Positions 1 to 8,734 of a stretch of 64,000 bases of DNA are shown here, one piece after another. The position numbers and the translations under genes are program-made. Every line of letters starts with the position of its first letter. Position 1 is the stretch's first letter. The stretch is from NCBI GenBank assembly GCA_024274785.1, contig JAJSAM010000042.1:62001-126000 (forward strand). Reading direction: 5' to 3'. Origin of the DNA: Planctomycetota bacterium. GTDB lineage: Bacteria > Planctomycetota > JAJSAM01. Below the pieces are notes generated by a model. It saw nothing but the letters and a program-made list of their open reading frames with translations, was not told where the DNA came from and did not search any database.

Positions 1-320
1 TCGCCGACGAGCTCTCCCGCGCGTCGGCCCTCCGCGTCGCCATGGGGCAGGATCTGGACAGTGTGATGATCGACGAACTCGAGAGCGGGGAGACCGCAAT
101 CACGGCCGCTCGGGTGGCCCGCACCGGCCACCTGGTCCTGGCCGGCATTCGCGCCCGGGAAGCCACCGGGGCCCTGGCCGGACTGCTCGATCTCGGCCTG
201 GACCCGGAGGACGTCGCCGAACTGGTTATCGGGGTCGCGGTTCTTCGGGCGGGGACCGCGGGGAACGAGGTCTTCGTGGTGGATCGGGAGGCGTGCCGGG
301 AGATTCTCGACCAGGAGTAG
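1..320 (+). CDS. GspE/PilB-type secretion ATPase, 3' end only (degenerate)
   Basis: The reading frame is open from base 3, so the gene begins outside the window and only about 105 C-terminal residues are present. The stretch ALRVAMGQDLDSVMIDELES followed by TGHLVLAGIRA matches the Walker B and histidine-box region of GspE/PilB ATPases, which power type II secretion and type IV pilus assembly. Two things are unusual. The usual histidine box (HTND after the TGHLVLSTL motif) is replaced by IRAREA. The protein also ends soon after the AVLRAG segment, where family members normally continue with a QRLVR motif and a C-terminal subdomain. It may be a regulatory or inactive paralogue. Its last 95 bases overlap the end of comEC on the other strand. 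The family call is good; activity is doubtful. Confidence 0.72.
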   Translation, partial: ADELSRASALRVAMGQDLDSVMIDELESGETAITAARVARTGHLVLAGIRAREATGALAGLLDLGLDPEDVAELVIGVAVLRAGTAGNEVFVVDREACREILDQE

Positions 321-2487
321 CGCGGAAGGCGGTGATTTTCGGCCCGGGTGTGACGACGAGCGCGCCCCGCTCTTCGGTGCGAAGCGCCGAACTCCAGGCG
401 GCATCAAGGGGCTCATTGGCCCCATTGCTCGAGATGAGCACGCGCGGGCGGACCGCCTCCACGAACTCCTTCGCGGCGCCATGCGGACGACCGTGGTGGG
501 GGAGGATGAGCACGTCCGCCTGCAGGTTCGATCCGGTGGCGAGCAATCCCTCGAAGCCATCCTCCTCGAGGTCGCCGGTAAAGAGCACCGAGAGCCCCCC
601 CGCGTGCAGGCGCAGGACGGTGGAGGCATCGTTGTCCGAGAGGGTCGTTCCCGGGAGGGGCCAGAGAACTTCAACGCTGGCTCCCGGAAGCGGGATGCGA
701 TCCCCGGCGACGGGGATGCGAGGAGCGTAGAACCGTTTCACCGGAAACTGCCTGAGAAACGCGGGCACGCCGCTCGAGTGGTCCATGTCCTCGTGTGACA
801 GCACGAGTGCGTCCACGCGGGCGATCTGGCGGGATCGCAGGAACGGGAGGACCACCTGGCGAAAGATCTCCGGCCGGGCGGAGCCGGCGTCGTAGGCGAG
901 CACGCCTCCCTCCGGGGTTTCCAGCACCGTGGCGAGCCCGTGCCCGACCGCGAGTACGGTCAGTCGCGGCTCAGTGGGCGCCCGGCGAAGCGTCAGACCG
1001 GAAACGGCGAGGAGGGCCAATCCCAGTATCAACGCGGCCAGGAGTTTTCGGCCAATGGCAGGACGTCGCCAGAGGGCGAGCAGCGCGACGTACCATGCCG
1101 ACAGGGCCACGACCGGGGGCGCGGGGAAGGTGAAGCTGGCGGCGGGAATGCGGGCCAGCAGTTCGACGGTCCTGGCGAGCAGATCCGTCAGAACCACGGC
1201 CGGCCCGGAGAACCCGCTGACGCAATAGAGGAACCCGGCGGGGAGCAGGAGGCTCACGAGAGGCAGGACGAGCAGGTTGGCCGGGACGGTCAGGATAGAG
1301 AGCGAGCCGAAGTGGTAGAGGATCAGGGGCGCGGTGGCGAACCAGGCGGCGAGGGCCACCGGAAGCGACTTCCGCAGGTAGCGGCGACCGAGCCGGATCG
1401 GAAGGAAGTGCTCTCGCGGAACCGAGAACTTCTCCATCAGGATCCAGCGTTCGAACAGGCCGAGTTCGAACTTCTTCGAGAGCGTAAGGATGGCCAGAAC
1501 CGCGACGAAGGAGAGCTGGACGCCGGCGCTGTCCACGGATCGGTGGGCGCTTGCGAGGATCGTCAGCAGGGCGAAGGCGAGGAGGTGCAGGGGACGGACC
1601 GGGCGCCGGAGGACTACGCCCCCCGCGATCAGGGCGGTGATCAGCGAGGCGCGCAGGACCGGCGGGCGCGCGCCGGTCAGCGCGGCGTACAGCAGGACCA
1701 GCATGGCGACGGAGGGGGCGGTGAGGCGGCGGGAGACCGGTAAGGGCGCCAGGAGGAGCCAGAGGGTTCCGGCCAGGATGCCGATGTGCAGGCCGGAGAT
1801 CGCCAGAAAGTGGGTGGTGCCGGTACGGCGGAAGGCGTCGACGAGGGCCGGGTCGACACCCTCGCGGCGGCCGAGGAGAAGCGCCGTCAACAGACCGCGC
1901 GCTCGGCGGTCCGGGAGCCCTCGCAGGGTCTTCTCGGCTCGCCGGCGGGCCAGATGCACGAGAGCGCCGGGGTGCCACCAGGGGGCTCGCTTCCGGATGC
2001 GGAGGGAGTAGGGGGATGGTGCGGAGAGCAGGTGAGAGATGCCCTTCGCGCCCAGGAGCTCCCGGGTGTCGCGTTCGCCGGGGTTCAGGGCCTGGCGGGG
2101 AAGAGAGAGACGTCCCACCACCGATATCCGATCTCCGGGATGCGGCAGCGGGGAGCCGGCCGGGATCGCCACGCGGACTCGTCCCTCCTCGGGCAGGTCG
2201 ACGGCGAGGGTGAGCAGGCTGCGACCACGAATCGGCAGGTCCGGGCCAGTGCGGACCGTCCCGGTCAGCTCGACCAGTCGGCTTGCTCCCGGCAGCGCCC
2301 GTTTCAGATCGGAAGGGCCCGTGGGCACCGCAATGAGGGAACCGGCGATGAACGCGAGGACCGGAATTCGGCTGGCTCGGAGCCTGCGTGGCAACGACAG
2401 CAAGGCGAGGACGAGCAGGTACGGCCATGGAAGCTCGAACACGATCCCGGCGGTGAACGATACCGTGACGATGGGCAGAATGTGCAT
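226..2487 (-). CDS. comEC: ComEC/Rec2 family DNA-uptake membrane protein
   Basis: ComEC forms the inner-membrane channel that takes up single-stranded DNA during transformation. The 753-residue product has the family's three parts: an N-terminal DUF4131-like region (about residues 5-170), the competence membrane domain (about 195-470, with LGRREGVDPALVDAFRRTGT and SGLHIGI), and a C-terminal metallo-beta-lactamase-like domain with LSHEDMDHSSG and FTGDLEEDG. The ATG at 2487 is preferred over a GTG at 2517 because GGAGGAA lies eight bases before it. The last 40 or so residues are rich in Pro, Arg and Ser and are encoded antisense to the end of the upstream ATPase gene. That tail looks like read-through into the neighbour rather than a folded domain. 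Linkage to a pilus-type ATPase fits a DNA-uptake role. Confidence 0.88.
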   Translation of the reverse strand: MHILPIVTVSFTAGIVFELPWPYLLVLALLSLPRRLRASRIPVLAFIAGSLIAVPTGPSDLKRALPGASRLVELTGTVRTGPDLPIRGRSLLTLAVDLPEEGRVRVAIPAGSPLPHPGDRISVVGRLSLPRQALNPGERDTRELLGAKGISHLLSAPSPYSLRIRKRAPWWHPGALVHLARRRAEKTLRGLPDRRARGLLTALLLGRREGVDPALVDAFRRTGTTHFLAISGLHIGILAGTLWLLLAPLPVSRRLTAPSVAMLVLLYAALTGARPPVLRASLITALIAGGVVLRRPVRPLHLLAFALLTILASAHRSVDSAGVQLSFVAVLAILTLSKKFELGLFERWILMEKFSVPREHFLPIRLGRRYLRKSLPVALAAWFATAPLILYHFGSLSILTVPANLLVLPLVSLLLPAGFLYCVSGFSGPAVVLTDLLARTVELLARIPAASFTFPAPPVVALSAWYVALLALWRRPAIGRKLLAALILGLALLAVSGLTLRRAPTEPRLTVLAVGHGLATVLETPEGGVLAYDAGSARPEIFRQVVLPFLRSRQIARVDALVLSHEDMDHSSGVPAFLRQFPVKRFYAPRIPVAGDRIPLPGASVEVLWPLPGTTLSDNDASTVLRLHAGGLSVLFTGDLEEDGFEGLLATGSNLQADVLILPHHGRPHGAAKEFVEAVRPRVLISSNGANEPLDAAWSSALRTEERGALVVTPGPKITAFRATPGRESPGTPPDPPRRPRSPRSPPEEPRPR

Positions 2488-2636
2488 GCGGAGGTTCCTC
2501 CGGGAAGGAGGACGCACCGAATTGCCCTCGGGCTCGGTGTTTCCCTTTGCACAAGCTGCCGGAAGTGCGCATTCTCTCTTGCTGGCCCGCCTTTCTCCCT
2601 GGGTGTGCGCCTCGTTTCTGGAACCTTGGAGGGCAG

Positions 2637-5042
2637 ATGAAGCGCAGTCGAACTGGCGTCACGGCCGTGCTGCTGGCGATCCTGTTTCTGGCCGTCCCCG
2701 CCCGCGCACAAGGCAAGCCCGGCGTGGTGAATGAGGTGCAGGACGCTCTGGCCGGGGGCGATCCCGGTGACTTCGTGTTCGAAGCGGACTACTACAAGGA
2801 ATACCTCGACCAGAAGGACGGCATGGTGGCCCTGTCGGGGCGGATCCGGATCGCGCGGGGAGACTTCGAGCTTTCCGCGCCGAACGGCGGGGTGGTGCTC
2901 TGGGTCGATTCGGATGGCTGGCGGGCCCTGCGCGGGAGCATGGGCGGCGCGGAAAAGGAGGGAGTCAAGAAGGCCGGCGATGCGCTCGGGACGGTGATTC
3001 GCGAGGTCTATGCCGAGGGCGACATCACCCTTCGCCGTGACGACGAACTCGTTCGGGCGAAGCGGCTCTACTACGACTTCGTGAACAACCGGGCCGTGCT
3101 CATTCGCGGCGAGATCCTCTATCGGTACGAATCGGACGATGGCTCGCTCCGGGTGCCCATCATCGTCAAGGCGGATCGCATCCGGCAGCTCTCCTCGGAT
3201 ATGGTGATCGCCGGGCCCGCACATCTGACCACGTGCGACTTCGGTGAACCCCACTACGATCTGACCGTGGACCGGCTCGTTCTCAAGAGGAAGAACGGTG
3301 AGGTATCCGCTACCACGGAGGGGAATGTCCTGAGGACCATGGATGCGCCGATCTTGTGGCTTCCGTGGATGGCTTCCGGGACCGGCTCAGGCACCAGGCC
3401 GGTGAAGGATGTCGGCGTCGGCCTCTCCTCCACGTACGGGGCATTCATCGAGGTGCTTCTTGGTGGGGAGTTCCGCCTGGGGAGCGATCCGAAATCCGAA
3501 CCGATCGGGGAATGGTGGATACTTCCGGTGTTCCGTTCCCGCCGCGGCCCCGGATTCGGGGCGGGCATCGAGTACGCGCAGTCGAAGTATCGCGGGGTGC
3601 TCGAGGGTTTCTACCAGCGGGATCATGCCAACAAGGACAAGTCGACCGGCAACCCGGTGCCTGGCCTGAATCGGGGGCGGGCACGGCTGCGCGACCGCCA
3701 CGTCCTCGCTGAGGAGGTCCTCGGTGGCACCCTGACCGGGATCGCGGACATCACCTACGTTTCCGACCGCGGGTTTCTCCGGGAGTTCTTCCCGCAGGAG
3801 GCCCTCGAAGACAAGGAGCAGGAGACCACCGGGTACCTGAACCTCGCCGGCTCGCAGCACGCCGCCACGTTCATGGGGCGCTGGCGCATCAACAACTTCC
3901 AGACCGAGACCGAGTACAAGCCGCGGGTGACCTACGACATGTTCTCATTGCCGGCGATCACCGACGTGGCCGGAACCGGGGCGGACCTGTTGTTCTCGGC
4001 GGAGGCGGAAGGGGCGAGAGTCTACCGCCAGTACGACGACGCGTTGCCGCTTCGCGGGAAGGAGACGGAGCGATACCTCGCGCGGGCTTCAGCGTCGTCG
4101 CCGTTTACGCTCGGCCCGATCCGATTTCTGCCGGAGCTTGGTGGCGGGCTCACCTCCTATCGGTCCGGCCAGCACGCCGACCGGGGGGACGCCTTTACCT
4201 CCCTCAAGGCGTCCATGGACCTCTGGCGGGTGTTTCCCGGCGCGAATTCGGACACCTTTCAACTCGCCGGGCTGCGGCACATCTCTGACTTCTCGCTTGC
4301 ATGGGTGAACCGGTTTCGGGTGAGTGTCGCCTCCGACGACCTGGCGGTTCAGGATCCCTACGACCTCGTGAACGAGACGCAGGCCTTCGATTTCCGGTGG
4401 AGGAACCGTTTCGAGACGAAGCGGCTCGGGGCGCTCGTTACCTGGATCGATCTCGAGTTCCGGACGATCTTCTTCCCGCAGGAAACGCCGGCGGTGCGAA
4501 ACCCTCTGACCTCTCGTGAAGAGTGGGAACTCGGCATGTCCGCGATGCTCCTGCCGGAGGAGGAGACCTGGCGCCGGTACACGCAGAAGGGGTTCGGTCC
4601 GCTGACCGGGGACCTTCGGGTCCAGCTTCGGGAGGACCTCGTCTTCAGCGCGGATGTCTGGTACGACCTGCACTACAATCGCTTTCGGACCTATTCGGAG
4701 AGCCTGCGGTACGAGGCCCGGCCCGATCTTTCGGTCTTCCTCGCCCATCGCGCCATCGATGGGGACTCCTCGATCCTCACCGGCGGGGCGGACTTTCGGA
4801 TGACCGACACCTGGGACGTGAGGTTTCTGCAGCAGACCGACTTCAGCGGCGGCAACAGTTCGCTGATCTCCGGGTTTGCGCTGCGGAAACTGATGCATGA
4901 CTTCATCATCGAGGTCTCGTTTCGCAACGACTTCAGCCGGAACGACGTCTCCTTCAATTTCTCCGTCGAGCCGCGCATCTTTTACGAAGCGGCTCGCAAG
5001 CGGCGCTCGGACGAGCCGCTTTCCGTTTTCAATATCAGGTAG
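2637..5042 (+). CDS. lptD: LptD/OstA-like LPS assembly outer-membrane protein
   Basis: LptD inserts lipopolysaccharide into the outer leaflet of the outer membrane. The 801-residue product begins with a Sec signal peptide (MKRSRTGVTAVLLAILFLAV, cleavage near ARAQ). It continues with an OstA-like beta-jellyroll region, in which short repeats such as GMVALSGRIRIARGDFELSA occur at about residues 60-240. The long C-terminal part is rich in aromatic beta strands, as expected for a barrel, and ends near FNFSVEPRIFYEAARKRR. The ATG at 2637 follows TTGGAGGG at good spacing; an upstream start at 2547 lacks a signal peptide. The gene is divergent from comEC and sits 5 bases before coaD, so the two are probably cotranscribed. 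Family assignment rests on domain pattern, since LptD sequences are very divergent. Confidence 0.75.
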   Translation: MKRSRTGVTAVLLAILFLAVPARAQGKPGVVNEVQDALAGGDPGDFVFEADYYKEYLDQKDGMVALSGRIRIARGDFELSAPNGGVVLWVDSDGWRALRGSMGGAEKEGVKKAGDALGTVIREVYAEGDITLRRDDELVRAKRLYYDFVNNRAVLIRGEILYRYESDDGSLRVPIIVKADRIRQLSSDMVIAGPAHLTTCDFGEPHYDLTVDRLVLKRKNGEVSATTEGNVLRTMDAPILWLPWMASGTGSGTRPVKDVGVGLSSTYGAFIEVLLGGEFRLGSDPKSEPIGEWWILPVFRSRRGPGFGAGIEYAQSKYRGVLEGFYQRDHANKDKSTGNPVPGLNRGRARLRDRHVLAEEVLGGTLTGIADITYVSDRGFLREFFPQEALEDKEQETTGYLNLAGSQHAATFMGRWRINNFQTETEYKPRVTYDMFSLPAITDVAGTGADLLFSAEAEGARVYRQYDDALPLRGKETERYLARASASSPFTLGPIRFLPELGGGLTSYRSGQHADRGDAFTSLKASMDLWRVFPGANSDTFQLAGLRHISDFSLAWVNRFRVSVASDDLAVQDPYDLVNETQAFDFRWRNRFETKRLGALVTWIDLEFRTIFFPQETPAVRNPLTSREEWELGMSAMLLPEEETWRRYTQKGFGPLTGDLRVQLREDLVFSADVWYDLHYNRFRTYSESLRYEARPDLSVFLAHRAIDGDSSILTGGADFRMTDTWDVRFLQQTDFSGGNSSLISGFALRKLMHDFIIEVSFRNDFSRNDVSFNFSVEPRIFYEAARKRRSDEPLSVFNIR

Positions 5043-5047
5043 GAGCC

Positions 5048-5527
5048 ATGAGAAAGGCCGTCTATCCCGGAACCTTCGACCCGGTGACCAACGGGCATCT
5101 CGACCTGATCGAGCGGGGCTCCCGCCTCTTTTCGGAAGTGATCGTTCTGGTGGCGAAGAACCCGGAGAAGACGCCACTGTTCACGGCGGAGGAGCGGGTC
5201 GAGCTGATCCGGTCGGAAGTGGCCGCCTTCAGGAATGTGCGGGTGGACACCGCCGACGGTTTGACGGTTGCGTACGTGCGCGGGGCCGGATTCGACACGA
5301 TCCTGCGCGGCATCCGCACCACGGTGGACTTCGTCACCGAACACTCCATGGCGCTGACGAATCGCGCGCTGGCTTCGGAGATCGAGACCGTCTTCCTGAT
5401 GCCCAACGAGAAGTGGTCCTACCTCTCTTCGAGCCTGATCCGGGAGGTGGTGCGGTCGGGCGGCGACGTCACGCGCTTCGTGCCGGACTCGGTCAGCGCG
5501 GCACTCGGGAAGAAACTCCCGGGGTGA
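5048..5527 (+). CDS. coaD: phosphopantetheine adenylyltransferase
   Basis: CoaD joins ATP to 4'-phosphopantetheine to make dephospho-CoA, the fourth step of coenzyme A synthesis. The 159-residue protein has the usual length. The nucleotidyltransferase motif GTFDPVTNGHLDLIERG (TNGH form of the HxGH motif) is at residues 8-24. The substrate-binding ILRGIRTTVDF and the ATP-binding YLSSSLIREVVRSGGDV are also present. The start follows GGAGCC close behind the lptD stop, which suggests translational coupling. No part of the family pattern is missing. Confidence 0.97.
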   Translation: MRKAVYPGTFDPVTNGHLDLIERGSRLFSEVIVLVAKNPEKTPLFTAEERVELIRSEVAAFRNVRVDTADGLTVAYVRGAGFDTILRGIRTTVDFVTEHSMALTNRALASEIETVFLMPNEKWSYLSSSLIREVVRSGGDVTRFVPDSVSAALGKKLPG

Positions 5528-5540
5528 CCTCGCCCTGGGA

Positions 5541-5612
5541 TCCGCGCAACAATGACTTCGGGATTCGAGAGCTGCCGCATGGGCGCTCCCGGTCGGGCGC
5601 CCGTGTTCTTGC
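5541..5612. repeat. short interspersed repeat, copy 1
   Basis: About 35 bases starting at the CCGCGCAA near 5542 (running through CTTCGGGATTCGAGAGC to GCAT) match a stretch starting near 22795 with only scattered substitutions. Both copies are intergenic. Each starts with GCGCAA and is followed 70-140 bases later by CTTGCG, so the ends are imperfect inverted repeats. The origin is unknown; a REP-like or MITE-like element is possible. Confidence 0.45.
5581..5602. terminator. hairpin between convergent coaD and cassette A
   Basis: GGGCGC at 5581-5586 pairs with GCGCCC at 5597-5602 around a 10-base loop. It lies between the coaD stop and the end of the minus-strand gene that stops at 5617, so it can serve both directions. 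The plus-strand continuation GTGTTCTT is only weakly T-rich. Confidence 0.5.
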
Positions 5613-5616
5613 GTGA

Positions 5617-6327
5617 TTACGTCGGCGGCGGGAACAGGTGGGTGTATTCGTTGGCGACCTGCCAGAACAGGAACTGCAGGCGTCCGATGAAGAGCGAGAT
5701 GCGGGCCATCACCGTGTAGCCGAAGGATGCGCCGAAGGCGGCCATCAGGAAGAAGATGCCGGTGCGGGCGGTCACGCCGATGAAGCCGGTGTGGGGCTTG
5801 CTGAAGAAAAAATAGGTGAGGCAGGCGAGCACGCCGAGCAGGATTGGCAGGTTGATGAGGAGGACCGAGTTCCAGCCTCCGTCGTTCGCCGGATTCAGGT
5901 TTACGAAGGTGGCCGCGGGTTGGAGGATCAGGTCGGTCTGGAACTTCCCGGTGAGGCTCAGGCCGGCGAAGGCGCCTACCATGAATGCGATCGACCACCG
6001 CGAGAGCCACCCGAACCTGGGGTGGAACCGGGCGAAGAAGAGCATGCCCAGCAGGGCGGGGATCAGGAGCATCCAGGTCCAGAGGAGTTCCCCCTGCTTG
6101 ATCTCGCCGCCAGAGAACAGGTTCGCCAGCGGACGGTAGAGGTTGGGGATGAACGTGCTCCAGAAGGCATAGGCGAGCGTGTAGCCCGCGGCCACACCCA
6201 CAAAGACGTGTTCCGCCATCTTGTAGACGGGGTTGTCCTTGTAGAGGAAAGAGAAGATGGCGAGGGTCAGGATCGCGGCGACCCAGAGGCCCAGGTGCTG
6301 ATACCAGACGAGTCCCAACAGCATCAC
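5617..6327 (-). CDS. polytopic membrane protein, cassette A gene 4
   Basis: This 236-residue protein has about six hydrophobic helices and no signal peptide. It is a paralogue of the 267-residue protein at 10957-11760. Both carry SFLYKDNP.YK.AEH..VG in the first third, a shared WM/WA-LLIPALLG helix, a LSRWSIA-type loop, and near the C-terminus FGASFGYTVMAR.SLFIGR followed by LF. The conserved charged motifs next to the membrane suggest contacts with partner proteins rather than simple anchoring. Its start overlaps the stop of the preceding gene by four bases (ATGA), as in cassette B. I do not recognise a characterised family. It is the last gene of its operon, and a hairpin follows at 5581-5602. 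Confidence 0.8.
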   Translation of the reverse strand: MMLLGLVWYQHLGLWVAAILTLAIFSFLYKDNPVYKMAEHVFVGVAAGYTLAYAFWSTFIPNLYRPLANLFSGGEIKQGELLWTWMLLIPALLGMLFFARFHPRFGWLSRWSIAFMVGAFAGLSLTGKFQTDLILQPAATFVNLNPANDGGWNSVLLINLPILLGVLACLTYFFFSKPHTGFIGVTARTGIFFLMAAFGASFGYTVMARISLFIGRLQFLFWQVANEYTHLFPPPT

Positions 6328-7145
6328 GCCGCCCTCCGAGCTCTGCGCCGGCCGATGAGATAGCCGATGTTACCGATGACGATGAAGATGATGATCAGCA
6401 GGTGGCCGAAGGATTGCGGCCCCATGCCCAGGATGCCACGGCCCTCCCTGCCGACCAGAGCTTCGTAGTCCGCCGCTCCCCGCAGTCCGCCGAGCAGGCC
6501 CACCAGTTGCCCGGAGCTCTCATACTGGAAGAAGTCGGGGGCCGACACCGCGGTCATTCCAGAGGCCATCGGCTTGCCGATTCTCGACTGGCACTGTTCG
6601 AGCCACTCGCGGATGCCGGGGGTGCCGGCGGAGAGAATCACGAAGAAGTCGACGTCCTTCGAGTTCTGGATGCCCTTCAGCACCGGAATCTCGGAGACGG
6701 GAGTGCCGTTCACGTCTTCCGGGAACGCCGCCAGAATGGACTCGTTGCACTTGCTGATGAGGACCGCCCCCCCAGGCTTGTAGCCGAGGTTGACGAAGTC
6801 CACGCCCTCCACCTTGCCCTGGGGAAGATATGCCTTGTCGAGGCAATCCTTCACCAGCGGACCGGCCTGGGGCCAGAGCTGGGTGATGATCAACTTGAGG
6901 TTTCGCTTTCCAAGCTGATGAAAGAGGGCGAGGTTCATGGGATAGAGTTCCGCCTCCGATCCGGGATCGTAGTCGGCGGAAACGAGGACCACGCTGCCGT
7001 CGGGCAGGGCCTCGATGGCGTCGTAGATGGCCCGGGCTGAGTCGGAGGGGACAATGGGGAACTTGATCCTGGCCAGGAACGGCACGATCAAGACGACGGC
7101 CATGAGGATGTACAGCCAGCGGCGATCGAGCTTCGCGAGGTTCAT
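6324..7145 (-). CDS. two-helix membrane-anchored domain protein, cassette A gene 3
   Basis: The 273-residue product has one N-terminal helix (about residues 11-27), a soluble domain of some 210 residues, and one C-terminal helix (HLLIIIFIVIGNIGYLIG) followed by an Arg-rich tail. The soluble domain alternates strands and helices in a Rossmann-like way. It opens with VVLVSADYDPGSEAELYPM and later has KLIITQLWP. The DYDPG..AEL motif and the GGLRGAA.YEA motif before the last helix are shared with the paralogue at 11757-12626, so they are probably functional sites. I cannot name the fold or a reaction. ATGA overlaps link it to both neighbours in the operon. Confidence 0.78.
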   Translation of the reverse strand: MNLAKLDRRWLYILMAVVLIVPFLARIKFPIVPSDSARAIYDAIEALPDGSVVLVSADYDPGSEAELYPMNLALFHQLGKRNLKLIITQLWPQAGPLVKDCLDKAYLPQGKVEGVDFVNLGYKPGGAVLISKCNESILAAFPEDVNGTPVSEIPVLKGIQNSKDVDFFVILSAGTPGIREWLEQCQSRIGKPMASGMTAVSAPDFFQYESSGQLVGLLGGLRGAADYEALVGREGRGILGMGPQSFGHLLIIIFIVIGNIGYLIGRRRARRAA

Positions 7146-7804
7146 GAGTCACCTCCGAGATACGACCGCTCGATGCCCAGGATGATCTTCAGGGACATGG
7201 AGGCGATACCCATGGCCGCCCCCATGAAAATGGCCCGCTTGGCGGCCACGTTGGGGACGACCATGATCCAGGCCATCACCTTGTCCGCTCCGATGGCGCT
7301 GGAGATGGGGATCTGGCCCAGCATCACGATCACCGCGGTGGTGAGGAGGATGCCCGCCTCGATCGATCGCACCCGGAAGGCCCGGTAGGCAGCCGAGGTG
7401 ATGTAGAAGACGAGGAGCGAGAACATGGTCGCCCCCAGCGGGAGCTGGATGTTGAAGTAGATCCAGTAGAAAGGGTTGTACTCGCGCTCGAACATCCCGA
7501 AGTTCATCCAGGTGGAGCGGATCTCCTTGTCGATTCCGAAGAACAGGCCGAGGAACATGGTCGCGAAGAGGCAGACGAGGAGAACGATCTTGAAGGGGCG
7601 GTCCTCGCCTCGTTTCGCCTTGTGGAGGGTGACCCGCACGATGTTGCCGGTTCCGAGTACCACCGCGAAGCCGGCGATGATGATCCCCCACTCCTTCACC
7701 TTCGACGAAGCCACGGACAGGACGGTGCCGTCGTTCACGAAGAAGCTCACAATCATCGCGACACCCGCTATGAAAGTGATGACGAGAGGTACGGTTCGGC
7801 GCAT
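7142..7804 (-). CDS. six-helix membrane protein, cassette A gene 2
   Basis: The 220-residue product is nearly all membrane, with about six helices. It is a paralogue of the 219-residue protein at 12630-13289. Shared features are the N-terminal RR.LPL/VPLVI start, the amphipathic NIQLPLGATMFSLLVFY-type helix followed by S A.FRAFR.R, the loop ILGQIPI/IGRVPLG, and the C-terminal AKRAI.MG...G....LK..LGIER. The end is acidic. No enzyme motif is visible. It overlaps the next gene by four bases and lies 15 bases after the first gene of the cassette. It is probably one membrane subunit of a complex. Confidence 0.78.
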   Translation of the reverse strand: MRRTVPLVITFIAGVAMIVSFFVNDGTVLSVASSKVKEWGIIIAGFAVVLGTGNIVRVTLHKAKRGEDRPFKIVLLVCLFATMFLGLFFGIDKEIRSTWMNFGMFEREYNPFYWIYFNIQLPLGATMFSLLVFYITSAAYRAFRVRSIEAGILLTTAVIVMLGQIPISSAIGADKVMAWIMVVPNVAAKRAIFMGAAMGIASMSLKIILGIERSYLGGDS

Positions 7805-7819
7805 CGGTGTCTCCTCGCG

Positions 7820-8656
7820 CTACTTGGGGAAGATAAAGAGGTCCGCGAAATGGAATCCGAAGGCGGACTCGAGCTTGTCGTCGAGCGCGGGGATGTTCGC
7901 CAGGATGACCCCGATGAGGATCAGCGCCCCCCACAGCAGCTTCGCCGTGTCCGAGCCCTTCAGGGAGCCGAGGAGCTGGGGCTCCCGGCTCAGGTAGGCG
8001 CTCGCGGCATAGAGCTCCTCCCCGATCAGCGTGTAGTCGCAGGCCGCCACGAAGAAGGGGAGCTGAGACACGTTGGCGGTCCCTGCGATCTGGATGGCTC
8101 CAGCCAGGAAACCGGTCTCTGCGAGGATCAGTGACTCCGCCCAGAAGGCGCCCATGTAGATGTTCGTGGCCGGTTTCTCGCGGAGCATGATTCCCGTGAC
8201 CCCGGCCGTGAAGGCGAACTGGTCGTCGGAGAGGAAGCGCACGTCGTCCTTGTTGAACGCTTCGGGGCGCCCGGCATCGGCGAAGGCGTTGCGGACGGTC
8301 TCCTCGGCCACCGGGAAGATGATCGGTTTGCCGGTGGGCACGATGGTCCGCGTGTCATAGGAAGCCGCGAGTTTCGCCACCTCGGAAAGGATCACCACCG
8401 AGGCGATGGTCTGGATGTCGTCCATGTCGGCGATGCCCGGCACGTAGAGCACCGGCCGGCCCATCTCCGTGGCGCGCCCCACCGCCTCGTTCATTGCCGA
8501 GAGGCCCGCGATGGGGCGCACGTAGAGCTCCTTCCCCCTCTTCGCCTGGCGCGTGTAATAGAGCACGAAGGAGAAGAAGAGGAGCATCAGGATACCCATG
8601 ACGAGCTTCGCCGCCGGATACGTTTCGCCGATGGTGACAAACGAGATCAGATCCAT
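7820..8656 (-). CDS. DUF6754-like membrane protein, cassette A gene 1
   Basis: The 278-residue protein has an N-terminal helix (about residues 17-37), a soluble domain and a C-terminal helix (about 238-256). The soluble domain begins KELYVRPIAGLSAMNEAVGR and contains PVLYVPGI, a MLREKPATN motif, AESLILAETG, and CDYTLIGEELYAASAYLS. All of these recur in the 451-residue paralogue at 13286-14641. The pattern resembles the uncharacterised DUF6754 family. The paralogue also has an N-terminal FN3-like domain and two extra helices that are missing here. The start is well supported by AGGAGG ahead of the ATG, and a candidate -10 box lies at 8690-8695. Function is unknown. Confidence 0.78.
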   Translation of the reverse strand: MDLISFVTIGETYPAAKLVMGILMLLFFSFVLYYTRQAKRGKELYVRPIAGLSAMNEAVGRATEMGRPVLYVPGIADMDDIQTIASVVILSEVAKLAASYDTRTIVPTGKPIIFPVAEETVRNAFADAGRPEAFNKDDVRFLSDDQFAFTAGVTGIMLREKPATNIYMGAFWAESLILAETGFLAGAIQIAGTANVSQLPFFVAACDYTLIGEELYAASAYLSREPQLLGSLKGSDTAKLLWGALILIGVILANIPALDDKLESAFGFHFADLFIFPK

Positions 8657-8689
8657 CGATGCCTCCTGGGGGCCCGGGGTAAGGACAAC

Positions 8690-8695
8690 AGTATA
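8690..8695 (-). promoter_or_regulatory. candidate -10 box for cassette A
   Basis: TATACT on the minus strand lies 34 bases before the ATG of the first cassette A gene, in the 78-base gap after the ABC transporter gene. No convincing -35 hexamer was seen at 16-18 bases upstream. A strong Shine-Dalgarno sequence (AGGAGG) follows. Confidence 0.35.
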
Positions 8696-8734
8696 CGGAA
8701 CGTTTCCGGCGGGAAAAGGAGCTGGACCGTTTTC

